Below, piece after piece: positions 46,084 to 57,841 of a stretch of 64,000 nucleotides of DNA. The stretch covers positions 186,001 through 250,000 of the forward strand of contig JADDMT010000020.1 of the NCBI GenBank assembly GCA_021401465.1. Direction: 5' to 3'. The translations under genes were made by a program, and so were the position numbers. This DNA comes from Teratosphaeria epicoccoides. Its lineage: Eukaryota > Ascomycota > Dothideomycetes > Mycosphaerellales > Teratosphaeriaceae. The first letter of the stretch is position 1; every line of letters starts with the position of its first letter. The notes under the pieces were generated by a model. The model worked only from the letters and a program-made list of their open reading frames with translations, made no database searches and was not told the origin of the DNA.

Positions 46084-46600
46084 CACGTGTGGCCGGTTTT
46101 CTCATGAGCCGTCACTCGCAGTCATTTGACGGTGTTTAGGACTCCTCTGGTCCACGACTAGTTAGACCTTGGTCTCTCGTTACTCGCACGACTGGCGCTG
46201 CTCGGTGTCGGCTGCGTGTGGACGGCGCCGTGATAGGCTTCGCTTCGATCATACGCGGCGTCAGAGGTTAATACATGTAGGACTCTCAGTATGCACTAGG
46301 CAATTATGGCTGACAGTTGTTGCGCCATCCAAATTGGCTGAGAAGCAGTGGGATCCAAGCTACGTCATAGCTAATAATCGCCCGAGTTGGTCGGAGCACC
46401 TCGCCTACAGCGTGTAGGCTGTACATGGCGCGAGGGACCCTCCCTGGCGTTGAGCTTCCTAGGATCCCGTCTCTGCTGCCAAATGTTGCGATTTCTTGTG
46501 CCCGGTGACTACACTAGAAGCCTTCCGTCTGTCTGCTAATAATCCTGACCTCAACGTCGCTCAGCAAATCAAAATCAGGCGCTACGACAATATTGAGAAT

Positions 46601-47472
46601 GCTAGCTAACAAGATTCGGAGCTTTTTGACGTATTAACGCTGTTAGTAGTAGTACAGATAGGTTCTAGTATGTACGTGTTACTACGACAATCTTTTGCGC
46701 GTGCGATTAGGTCCCGCTACTGTTTCTTGTACTACTAAGTGCTTCTGACGAACTAGCCTGATGTAGAGCTCTTGCGAGCGCTAAGCAGAGAGGTTAAAGC
46801 GTTTTAGTAGAGCAGCACTAGCTTGACTCCCCGAGACAGAAGGAGTGTGTGTACATACATAAATTAGCTTCTATGCAGATTGCTTGATGATGCCTTAGCT
46901 CGGACTTGTTAGGGTTTCCTTGACACCTTGAGACTAGCACTTTGTGTACTAATCGTAGGAGTATCGCGTCGAGAGTAATGTGCAGATAGGTCGTCAGGGA
47001 TATTACTAAACATAGGCATAGAACAGACATTAGCGTTCTTAATTAGAGCCCTATCATGGCACTAGCTACTTCATGCACGTGAGATTGCTATAGTGTTAGA
47101 CGGCTTAAAGAAATATGTTTGCACAAGTAGACTACATGAACTCACACACTATAGCTACAGTCTTATAGACTATAGACAGGACTATTCTACTACATATAGG
47201 CAGACCTAGATCTTAGATTAATGTATTACAAATGCCTGTTCTAGCCTACTCCTATTAATTCTACATCTACTACACTTAAGAGCAGAATAGGCTTCCTATA
47301 ACTAATAGTATTCTAAGTAACTTCTAAAGGTCTTTATATTATACTACTATAGATCTGCTTTAGTTATTTAGCATGATACATAAAAGGTTTGCATGTTAGT
47401 AAGTACCTAATAATACTAAAAGAATAATCCTAGCTAAGTAAACTTTGCAAAGATTTAAGTCTTTAGTATAGG
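46601..47472. other. Mutated DNA between island and Gyp1 copy 8, no gene seen
   Basis: Base texture becomes progressively RIP-like toward the CTTAG target site at 47473. A 70-codon minus-strand frame at 46818-47030 shows no recognisable motif and I do not call it. Confidence 0.55.
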
Positions 47473-47477
47473 CTTAG

Positions 47478-47837
47478 TAATATAGATGTATATACTATAT
47501 AATATAGAAATATCTCGTAGTATAACAGAGTAATCTAACCTTTTAGTAGGTATAAGATAGTACTGCTTTCTGCTTATTACAGAGGTAGTACTAAGGGTAC
47601 TTATAACCTCTAATACTCCTTAATTAGGGAAAGCATGTCTAAGCCTAACCCTGTAGGGGTACTATAGGGTAAGTAACATAGGGGCGTCCTATGTTAACAA
47701 CTAATCCTACTTAGATAACATACAAGCTAATGTATGTACAAAGGACCCCCTTACTATATGTAGTAGGGTTACTACATACTAAGGGTAGGTATTAGAACCT
47801 ATGTAGTTCTAATAGCCCCCTAGTATTAACTGTATTA
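47478..47837 (-). repeat. Gyp1 3' LTR of copy 8
   Basis: 360 bp, minus-strand ends TAATACAG...CTATATTA. Much more AT-rich than the 5' LTR of the same element. Confidence 0.92.
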
Positions 47838-48635
47838 CTACCCCTCCTCCTATAAGGATGTCCCTAGCCTTACTAAGTAATGCATATAGAATGTATAGGG
47901 TATAGGATATAGTATACTTATACTATGTAAGGGTAAATAGGTAGATAGCCTATGTAACATATGTCATGTATATACCTTAATACCTTCGTAGTAAGTACAG
48001 GGTAGAGGCTACTAACTTAGGCGGGTTTTAACCTGTAACATGTTAGGCAGCTTTATAATACATTTACTTTATATGCAGATTAAGATATTAGGATACTATA
48101 AGTACATACTTTAGTTAATCCTTGAAATTATAGGGCAAGCATACACGCTAGCCTCGCTAAGTAGCTTGGCTGTCTCTATTTAGTCGTGACTATGAAGAAC
48201 ATGTTACAGAACCTTAGGGTAGTAGGAAAATATGCGGATACTCTACATGCGCTACTTAAAACAGCAGGAGTATGCTCCTAGCGCGGGCCTTGCTACATTT
48301 TCATGCTAGTAGGCTAGCATAAGTATAGTTAGCATACATGCGTAATAGCTGCGTTATCTGTTATTACATTATTCAGTCCCCTTGTAAGTTAACTAAAGGT
48401 AGGTACTCTGCGCATGTAGTTCAAGTTACTAGCTTAACAGTTACGGTAGGTAACAGGGGGGCTATTAGAGGGTATAAAAACCTCGTCGCTTTCCTAAACT
48501 TCCTGTTCTAAGACACTAACATTAACCTCCGCTCCTATTTCGCTTAGCTTGCGCCTTGCTATGTCTGCGGGTCTGTACTAGAGCTTCTTCTTCTTCAATC
48601 AATCAATTAAGATTAATTAACCTGTCTTAGCTATA

Positions 48636-50057
48636 ATAGCTTATGTGCTACAGACTAAGTTCGACGCTACTCGCTCTGCCTGCGATTATCGCTTGTGTTA
48701 ATAATGCCTTGACAACCTTAGTAGCCAAGCTGTACATATCTCTCCTCTGCATGTTAGTAAGGCGTCCCCTACCTGCAAGGTATACATGACTTATATTAAC
48801 TAAAGTATAGCTAAGATCTATGTCAGCGGATTTAATAAGAGTAGTGTCTACTACAATTATGTTAACTATAATAGCAAGCATCAAAAATGCCAAGACCTCC
48901 CTAAAGAGGTGTATAGCAAGTACAACTAGCTCTGCTGTAACATGAATAACTTCTAGAGTACGCGCGACAAGAGGATTGCTGAAGGTACTTAGACTATGAA
49001 CAGGCTACAGGCTAAGTACTACGAGATACTTGCCTACCTACTTGGCGCCCTCTCGTGCTTCACTGCGACTACTAACTGTTCTCATAGCAGTGTTCGCTTC
49101 GACTCTCTACTAACAGGCGAAAACGTTTGTCTAGGTCTAATCGCAGACTTAGTCTAGAAGATCTTGAAGGTACTAACTATTAGGGTTAAGACCTTCGCTA
49201 TAGTACGTATATAGTACGAGTACCCTCTAAGTATGAATGCTAACTTTCTCCGCTAGGCTAACGTTAGCGTCGAGAAATATCTGACTAGCTATTAGCGTTA
49301 GCAACTTGGGGCCCTTACCTCTATTAATGATGACTTTAAGACGCGGATGATCCGCAAGAAGGTTATCAAGCAATTTACTACTCCTGCTGCTAAGGCTACG
49401 CCCTAGCGCTATACTAAGAGACAGCCTGCCTCTGAGCTAGTCCTAAGGACTAAGCCGTAAGTTACTTACTTAAATCCTGTTACATGCGTATAGCTAACAC
49501 ATTGTAGCGCCGCTACCTACGCTGCCTTGACGCTACTGTCTAAGAAGAAGAAGAAGGCTAGGGCTGAAATTAAGGTTAGTAACAAGGAAGCTTAACCTTC
49601 CCTACTTGTGACCTGTACTACGTCTGTTAAGACGCTAAGGCACAAGCCTCTAGGCTAGATCTTTAAGGATAAGGAGGATGACGACATCTAGGATACCTTC
49701 GGTCCTAATGTGATCCCTTCGCGCTATAGTGCCACTATACTAGTTACGCCTAAGGGGGACACTAAGTCTGATAATATAGTCGACACTTGTGTTAAGAAGC
49801 GAAAGATGATCTCGAGGGCCGAGCGTAATAGCCGCAAGCGCGCTCGAGTCTCTTCGCCTTCTAATGCTAAGGATAAGGTAGTTATCGCGACTAGGCGTAG
49901 TAAGGATGTCGCTAGTTCTCTAGCTACTATAGGCTCTGAAGACAAGCTCTCTCGCAACCTACTAAAGAAGAAGATACTAGCCTCTCTTTGTAGCGTTACT
50001 ACCCCTGTTACTCATAGTCGCTTCAGGGTGTTTAGTAGACCCCGTGTAGGTAGGTAG
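48636..50057 (+). pseudogene. Gyp1 copy 8 antisense accessory gene
   Basis: Same 1,422-bp frame as copy 7. The start codon is ATA instead of ATG and the TATAAAAA box is kept upstream near 48473. The 115 C-terminal codons (from 49710) are uninterrupted, as in copy 7, and nearly the same at protein level (ISRAERNSRKRARVSSPSN; NLLKKKILASL). Differences are mostly conservative transitions. Function unknown. Confidence 0.65.
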
Positions 50058-50272
50058 TCCTTAGTAGACTATAACAAGAAAGACTCTCCTGCTTCGGGTT
50101 TAGTCAGGAAGCCCCTAACTAGTAGTCACTAAGTATTAGCTACGAAGCTAATCTAAGCATGTCTCTTGTTCTCCTTAGGTTTATTCTAGGTGTGCCTTTA
50201 GGCATCAATAATATATGAGTAGGGCGTTTGCTTCTTGTTATTACTCTACGCGTTATGCGCTACATACACATG

Positions 50273-53200
50273 TTAAGAATTCTGCTCTAAAGCCCTTATC
50301 TCCCTATAAATCGACCTTCTTAAGCCCTGCTTACGCCTCCTCTAGTCTTCGAATTCACGAATAGCTTCTAGAGTGTTCTTGTAGTCTTTAGCCGGAACCT
50401 ATTATGTGTACTTAGGTAGGTATCCTTTCTACTTTACTAGATAGTACGTTGCGCCCTTACGCCGCATACTGTCCTTAATACCCTCGACTTCCTACTCTTC
50501 GTTCTCTTCTGCTACTAGCATTAGGTCCGCAGGCTCTTCGCCCTTACGCTATACCTATAGTTCGAGTAGAGATACGTAGAAGACGTCGTACACATAATAC
50601 GACAATAGTAATAATAGCTAGTACGCCTGCAAGCCTATTACGTCGCGTATCTAGAAGGGTCCGACAAACCTTAGCGTTATCTTCTTGCTTAGAAGTTTCA
50701 GCTTAAGATTCTTTGTTAATAGTAATACCTTCGTACTAACTACGTACTATATCGGTTTAGCATAGGCGTTATTATGTTTAATCTAGGATTCTGAGGCCTT
50801 TTTCTAGTATTCTACTAGCACTAAATGTACCTCGCGCATACGCCGCGCTAATTCTGCAGCGGCTAGCACCCTCTCCTCAGAAGACTCGTCCTAAGGTAGT
50901 TCTAGGTGTATTTCCGGATTAAAGCTATAAAGAATCTGAAATGGCGACATGCGCATAGTAGCATGTATACTGTTATTAACTGCAAATTCCGCTATAGGAA
51001 TTGCGTCGGCCTAGGCATCCTGGTTCTTAGCATAGTAGCACTAAAGGTACTACTTAAGAGTCTAGTTCATATGTTTAGTCTAACTATTAGTCTGTAGATA
51101 AAATACTATACTTAGGCGGTACTTAACACGCGCCTTAAACACAAATTCTTGCTAGTATTTACTAGTAAAGACAGAACCTTAATCTAATAGGATACTTCGG
51201 GGGACACTAAAGCGCTATATAACTTCGTCGCAAAGTAGTCGCGCAAGCTTGCTACTTGTGCACTTTTTCGTATATAGGATAAAGACATTTATCTTCGAGT
51301 ATTAGTCGACTACTACAAGGACAGCATTAACTACATTACCTTTCTACTTTAATAGTAGCAAATTAGTAATAAAGTCTATAGCTAAGTCTTGCTATAGTCT
51401 CTCTAGTAGTAGGAGCGCCTAAGTATTGCCATAGGGGTAATAGTGCCGAGATTTGCTAACCTAGCATGTCTAGCAGGATTTGACATAGTCAGAGACATCC
51501 TGTTCTAGCATAGGCTACTAGTATTTGCGTCTAAGAAGTGCGTTTGTCTTCTCTGCGCTAAAATGGCCTGCGAGTTTATTGTCATGATGAATACAGAGGA
51601 GCTACGAACAGAGTATGTAGTTAGCAGGTACGTAGAGCCTATTATTAAAGTACTACAAGTCGCCTGACTTAGTCTAGTACTTCGGACTACCTGTAGTGTC
51701 CTAGAGGGCTACACCCTTATTAATTAACTCCGGTTCTCGCTCTTGTAACTGCTAAATAAGTCTCGAGACTTCTTTAAAGGGTTCTTTAGACATTACATGC
51801 TTACTACATGTAAGCTAGTAAACTACTACACGGATCGAGCTAGACATAGTCGCCATAACTGCTAGATAGGAGGGTTTGTTACTAGCGGAGGCTATGAGGC
51901 CCTATTAGACCTGTAGTCGACCTACAAGAGGAGCTAACGACAGATTGCTGCCCTAAACTACAAGCTTCGTTTACAGTGTAGGGAGAAGCTATTAGTTACC
52001 CTCCTCCCTAGTGTTGTAGTCTAGTCGTCGCGAAGGACTATTAGCTAGATTCGTCTTTCCGGAACGATGCTAGATAACGAAGTCAAAGCTAGCGAGGAAA
52101 GTCGCCTACCTTGCTTGCTAACTACTTAGCTACTTTACGCCTATGAAGCCACGAAGGTTGTTATAGTTAGTAAGTACCTTCATAGGGTACGCTACGCCTT
52201 CGAGGTAGTGTCGGTACTCCTTGAAGCTGTTAACAATAGCTAAAAGCTCTTAGTCATAAGTCTTATAGTTAAGCTTAGTACCCTATGGCGTACTACCTTC
52301 GTGCGACTAGAGCTGCAATATAATTGCGGCTATTACGAATTTTGAAGCATTAGTCTCTATCTAGATCTTCGTAGCAGGGTTAAAGTGCTAAAGTATAGGC
52401 GCGGTTTAAAAAGCTACTTTAAGTTTAGAGAAAGCCTTGCTCTAAGCCTCCTCCTAAGGCACTGTCCCTAGCTTTTTTCCTCGAATCGCGCCCTTTGCGA
52501 GGGCCGTAAGGGGAGCTACGATCTTCGAGTAGGATTGTATGAATCTACAATAGAAGTTAGTAAATCCTAGGAACACCTACACTTCTCGGAGAGTAGTTAG
52601 CTATAGCTACTCCGTGATTGCAGACACCCTTTAGTCATCCATGATAACTCCTTCTATAGAGACGATGTATCCAAGAAACTTAATCCTATCTGTCAGGAAT
52701 AAGCACTTCTTTAGGTTCGCATATAGAGCGAATTTGCGGAGCTATTCGAGTACTATCCTTAGGTGCTAAATATGCTCCTCCTTCGAGTCAGAGTAGACTA
52801 GTATATTGTCTAAATATACTACGTAGTAGGTGTTAACAAGGCCGGCTAGGGCGAAGTTAATATACGCTTAGAACGTTACTAGTGCGTTAGTTAAGCTAAA
52901 TGGCATCACTGTATACTTGAAGTGTCTATACTACATTTAGAATGTAGTCTTCTACTTGTCGCCCTTTCGGATCGGTATCTAGTAGTAGGCGTCCTTCAAG
53001 TCGATAGACAAGAAGATAGCGGCGCGACTAAGGTAGTCAAGCGTCTTACTAATAAGTAGTAGGAGGCAGCGGTTTTTCTAGGTTACTACGTTAAGGCCCC
53101 TATAGTTAACGTATAGGCGGAGCGTGTTGTCCTTCTTTAGGACAAACATAACTAACACTCTAGCCTTGCTGTCGCTTCGTCGGATCCACGCGTTCCTTTG

Positions 53201-55203
53201 CGCCTTGTAGAGGTAGTCTTGAAGTGTTTCGAGCTACGATTCTAACATAGGGTATAGAGGTCGATGTAGAGGATTGTAACCCTCCTTAAGGTTAATCGCA
53301 TGTTCTACGTCTAGGGCCCGGGCATAGGCCGTAGCCTCTGCGTCGAAAATATCGGCGTATTCCTCTAACTTAGGCAGAAGGGTAACGTCTTCCTTGACAT
53401 TCCGTATATAGACCGCATACATGCATTAGACCTTCTTTATGTCCTTGTAGAAGCTATGTGCGTCATGTATCTATACTACAGGAACTTCGCCTATAGAGCC
53501 ATAGAACTAGTTGTTAGTAGCTCTATTAACAATGACTCCCTACTTATAGCGCTAAGGGCGGCCGAGTAGGAGCTCCTTATTAGGAACGTCTTTAGCGTAG
53601 AAGACTTCGTTAGTCTCGCGTACTTCTCCTGAGGAGTCCGCGAGTTAGAGGCGCACGTTGTACGCGCCTTAAGCCGCTACGCCTTCGCCCTAAAAGGACT
53701 TCATAGTAGGCAGCAGGGCTCCTAGGATCGGCTTCAAACTAAGCTATACGACTACCCTCTAGGGTATCACGTAAACCTCCGCAAGGTCATCTAACATATA
53801 GTCTACTAGCTTAAGCGAGCCATTAACTCGGACCGCACTAGATAGGCGCTAGGCAGGCCACAAGTCTACACTATTAGTAACAGACAGCTTAGATACCCGT
53901 AGTAGCTATTCGGTTGTCTCGGGCTTGTCCTTCTTTCGCCTCCCCTCTAGGGAGGTTTCAGACACCTTGCTTACCTTCTTCCTATCACTTCGTTTAGGAC
54001 AGCAAGCCGCCTAGTAGTCCCTCGCTCTACAGATGTAGCAGCTACTCGGAGGCTTCTCGCTACTGTCTTTTAGCTTAGAGGGCTTACTCCTCCGGAATAA
54101 ACTACCGCGTTAGGCGTGACCCCTAGGGCGCTTATAATAGCAGCCCTTTAGTAGGTCCTTAGGGCTTAGATGCTTATTGTCCTTACTGCCCGATTTTCTA
54201 TTTCGCTTCAAGGTAATCTCTATACGTGTCGCAAGGGACACGAGGTCTTGCCAAGTTGTCGGAAGTTCATGAAAAGTCATGATTATATTCTGAAGATTGT
54301 TATTAAGTTTAACGAGCAAGTGCCGCACGCGTTACATCTTAGTATAGGGTAGCATCTGTCCCTCGAGTATAGCGAGGTAGGTAGCGAAGCTAGAGGTTGT
54401 TTGTCCCTTCCCCTGCTTAGCCTTCTTGTACTTAACAGAAATAGTAAGGGCGCAATTCCCTAGATCCTCGACCTAGTCGACATAGAACTAGCAAAAGTCC
54501 GCCTACATATACGTTCTGTTATAGACCTGCATAAGGTTATACCGCTCATGCTAATTGTTGCGAGGTTCCTTATCCTCTTTAAGCTACATTATACTAAAGG
54601 CGACTCGTTTGCCCTCTGTAGAATATCCGCGTAGGTTAAGCACGAAAACTGCCTTACACGCCTGCAAGAAAGTTCGAGCCTCCTTCAAGGTATCTCCCTT
54701 AAACGGCTTCAGGTTACGTGCGTTACGACTACCTCCTAGTTAGCCTACTATAGCCCTGAATTTAGGTACTAGGTTCGCGGGCACATGCGGAGAGTCTGCG
54801 CCTCCTAGTAAGTTATCTTCGCGGGTCCCTAGCGTGAAATCTCGCTAGATTTCTTCGTCCGCTAGTTTATTAGTACTACTTATAGCGACGTCTTTGTCGT
54901 CCTCGCCGTTGTCGCTACTAGAAGCGGTGCGGCTCTAGCTCTAGTTTGCAAGGCAGTTCGCGACCTAATCGATAATTATGGCTATAAGGGCTAGGTCGAT
55001 AGTTAGGGTTAGCTGCGGTCCCTATGCGGGGGGCTATTGCCTTGTCCGCCGCGTAATTAGCCTCTAGCGGAACTGTTGCTCGATGTAGTGTCGCTTGTAG
55101 GGGGTACTTCTGCAGGCTAGTTACTTAGGCTAGCTTCGCTATTACGGGCGCTTAGGATAGCACTTACTACGCGTTAGTTGCGAGTTCGTAGTACTCTAGA
55201 CAT
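50273..55203 (-). pseudogene. Gyp1 copy 8 gag-pol with 34-bp deletion
   Basis: From ATG (complement of 55201-55203) to TAA (complement of 50273-50275). 4,931 bp versus 4,965 in copies 6 and 7, because 34 bp are missing in RNase H near 52284 and shift the frame. The RT active site is YLDN (complement of 52804-52815) and the integrase catalytic Glu is Lys (complement of 51074-51076). Gag, zinc knuckle and chromodomain remain recognisable. Confidence 0.88.
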
Positions 55204-55252
55204 ATCGTAGTATTCTCTGCTAGACTGCAAAGCAGGGGGGAGAAAGCAGAAC

Positions 55253-55612
55253 TAATATAGATGTATATGCTATATGATATAGAAATATCTCGTAGTGTGA
55301 CAGAGCAATCCGACCTTTTAGTAGGTACAAGACAGCGCTACTTTCTGCTTATCGCAGAGGTAGCGCTAAGGGTACTTATAACCCCTGACACTCCTTAATT
55401 AGGGAAAGCATGTCTAAGCCTAACCCCGTAGGGGTACTATAGGGTAAGCGACGTAGGGGCGTCCTACGTCAACAACTAATCCTACTTAGACGACATATAA
55501 GCTAACGTATGTACGAAGGACCCCCTTGCGATATGTAGTAGGGTCACTGCATGCTAAGGGCGGGCATTAGAACCTATGCGGTTCTAATGGCCCCCTAGTA
55601 TTAACCGTATCA
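55253..55612 (-). repeat. Gyp1 5' LTR of copy 8
   Basis: 360 bp. AGAAAG(T)AG and the TTATAAG-type box are present; the primer site CTGCTTTCT follows inside (complement of 55241-55249). Confidence 0.93.
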
Positions 55613-55617
55613 CTTAG

Positions 55618-57200
55618 GTATAATAGGCTCTATAGTACTATTTAAGTCCTGTTATACTATTAACGTACTTTATTTTTAGGCCTTACATAGTCTAGTTATA
55701 GTAATGTCTATATATTAGAGTATAACTACAATAAAGTAAGACTTAAGCTAGTAATAAGCATATGTTCTAAGAGTATGTAGTAAGATCGTTACTTCTATTA
55801 TACCTTCTATATGCTAAAACTACAAGTTTTAATTACTTATGACACCTCTGCTTCTCTCTCTTAAGTTATTAACAGTCAAAATCCCGCCTTAGCTAGCACT
55901 AAGCTACTAATAATAGCTAGTTGCTACTATCTTGCTCTAGGATGTCTATAATATTAGTACTCTACTAATATGCCTTAGATATAACGCATTTTATGTAACT
56001 ACTCTACAAAGGTCTTATCTTCTCTACGCTCCTTCTCTAATAGCTGTTTAGGTTTCTTGTAGTATAGCCGCGCATAGTTATGTAAAGCCGCTCTAACTAA
56101 GACTACTAAGACAATAAATAATGACTATAGGAGCGACTCTATAGTAGTATTAAGTACGGAGATTAGTCTAGGTTAAACAGGTAGATCTACCTTATAGCGT
56201 TTAATAAATTATAGTATCTAGGTTGTCGCTTTTATAGCTATCTTTTTACTACTATAGGATTAGGCTAAGATTATTGTTATACTAGTTAGATTGCTTTATA
56301 AGGCTCTGCTACTATGCTGTTACTATAGGCTAGACGTATGTTAGATAGTCTAGAGAAGTTATACAGTTAGATTAGAGATCTAGTTGCTACTAAAAGGAGA
56401 CTTCCTTTAATAAGAGGAGATACTAGGCTTTGTATGTGTGTAATTCTAGTAAGCAACAATCGACAGCCTAGAACTATCTAGATACTACTAACAAACATGA
56501 TAGAGGTTACATGTTATATTTAAATAGCTTGCTAGTAGCAAGTATAAGAGCTTCTATGTATTTACATGTAGCCTAGGTAGTATATAGCCGCAAATTGCTA
56601 AGGGAGTAGCTACTATTACTAAAGTATATTGTTATACGTATGCGCATACTATGACTTTTTAATAGTAACTTGCCTAACATGCTTCGATCCTCCCCTACTT
56701 AGTAGTATAATAATGCTACAGACTATACTAGCTAGGAATTCGAAAATTCGCAGATGTTACCTATGTTATAATACATGCATGTGCTACAGGTTAAATAAGT
56801 CGAGTCGTTAAAACTAAAAAACTTGTGTTACTAGCAGAAAGAACTAACTAACTAATATAGTATGCGACTAGTAATTAATACGTAGGTATGTAGTAGCATA
56901 TAGAGCCTCTATCTCTAAGTATAGAGTAAGGTCTAAAACTAATTACTACCTTTGTTCTATTACAAAGCACGGCGTATAATATATGCCTATATGTGTTATG
57001 TGCAGCTTAGCTTACTAGTCTAGCTGCCTGAGCCTATAGGCTAGTCGTCTAGTATCATTTGCCCCTATTCTCCTATAAGGGTCGTCTTAACACTTAGATA
57101 GCTCCCTTCTTACGCTAAGCAAGATCGGATCCCTTATAGTCTACTATGTAAGCAGCTAGCCCCTTCTAGAGCTTCCTTCTACGCTAGGGGCAGCCCTGTA
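55618..57200. other. TA-rich mutated DNA, no gene seen
   Basis: No LTR ends, coding frame or element was recognised. Some of the right part (from about 57000) may belong to the Gyp2-related inverted segment that follows. Confidence 0.55.
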
Positions 57201-57204
57201 AATT

Positions 57205-57600
57205 ATGCTAGAATTATGACTTATATGTCATAACTCTTTGTTACTACATAAAGCATGCCATAAACACGCTTGTTAGTTCTAATTAGCTCTAGCGTTAGTT
57301 GCTTGTAGTAACAGGGAGTTTATAGCTATAGGAAGCTTTTATAGCGTAAATACTACGCAGGTATAAAGTCTGCTTTTTACATGTAGAAATCCTAACTTTC
57401 TTTATTACATTAACTTCTAAACATGCCCCCTAGAGGTTCTAAGATTGCTACTCGCGCCGCGCTAGCTACTCTTACGAAGTTAACAGGTACTTAGCCTGCT
57501 TAATTTACGCCCTCCTAGCGCTACGGCTATAGTAAGGAGCTACTTATTAACAACTATAAGCACTATGCATAGTATATTAGCCTTAATAGTAATACTAGAT
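57205..57600 (+). repeat. Inverted copy of the Gyp2 antisense-gene promoter and start (left)
   Basis: Matches the reverse complement of about 63640-64000. It includes a TATAAAG box (57362-57368), the leader CTTTCTTTATTACATTAAC and an ATG followed by MPPRGSKIATRAALATLTK. The arm may extend beyond the window on the right side, so its full length is unknown. Confidence 0.8.
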
Positions 57601-57841
57601 GGCTAAGTAGTAGGCTCATTCGGTCGTGCTAACGAGCTAAGCCGCATGTGACGCATTTAGGCGTATCTTATACGCTTTGTAGGAGAATTAAAGAAGGGTA
57701 GTAATTAGTTTTTTTAGACCTTACCCTATCATTAGTGATAGAGGCTCTATACGCTGCTATATACCTACGTATTAATTACTAGTCGCATACCATATCAATT
57801 CTAATTACTCTACCCTAGTTATAGCCTATAGAGTACTTATA
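57423..57841 (+). pseudogene. Fragment related to the Gyp2 antisense gene
   Basis: A frame from ATG 57423, MPPRGSKIATRAALATLTKL, is similar over its first 50-60 codons to the antisense gene at the other end of Gyp2 (MPPKGSKIATSATLATPTRL). It then diverges, and the similarity covers the promoter too. It ends where the Gyp2 gag begins. It could be a leftover of a second, inverted Gyp2 copy or part of the Gyp2 5' region. Unknown function. Confidence 0.5.

Larger units (their letters stand above)
42291..46600. other. GC-rich island free of RIP
   Basis: The TAG/CTA-dominated texture stops and normal base composition with frequent CA/TG and CG appears, then mutation resumes near 46600. The island is single-copy within the window. 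It has many overlapping short frames on both strands, none with a recognised domain. Microsatellite and minisatellite tracts occur at 43546-43630, 44067-44129 and 46061-46083. It may hold a small gene or an intron-rich gene that I cannot resolve, or regulatory/intergenic DNA between repeat blocks. Confidence 0.75.
47478..55612 (-). mobile_element. Gyp1 copy 8: complete chromovirus, 8,135 bp
   Basis: Two 360-bp LTRs (47478-47837 and 55253-55612) with target duplication CTTAG (47473-47477 and 55613-55617). Same gene order as copy 7. It is shorter by exactly 34 bp, which is accounted for by one deletion in RNase H near 52284; otherwise it is colinear. More heavily mutated than copy 7. Confidence 0.95.

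Noticed and set aside
45505..46139. 153- and 132-codon minus-strand frames and a 99-codon plus-strand frame near the right side of the island
   Set aside because: They overlap each other in several frames with similar GC content and have no recognisable motif. The ATG at 45965 with a good context opens only seven codons.
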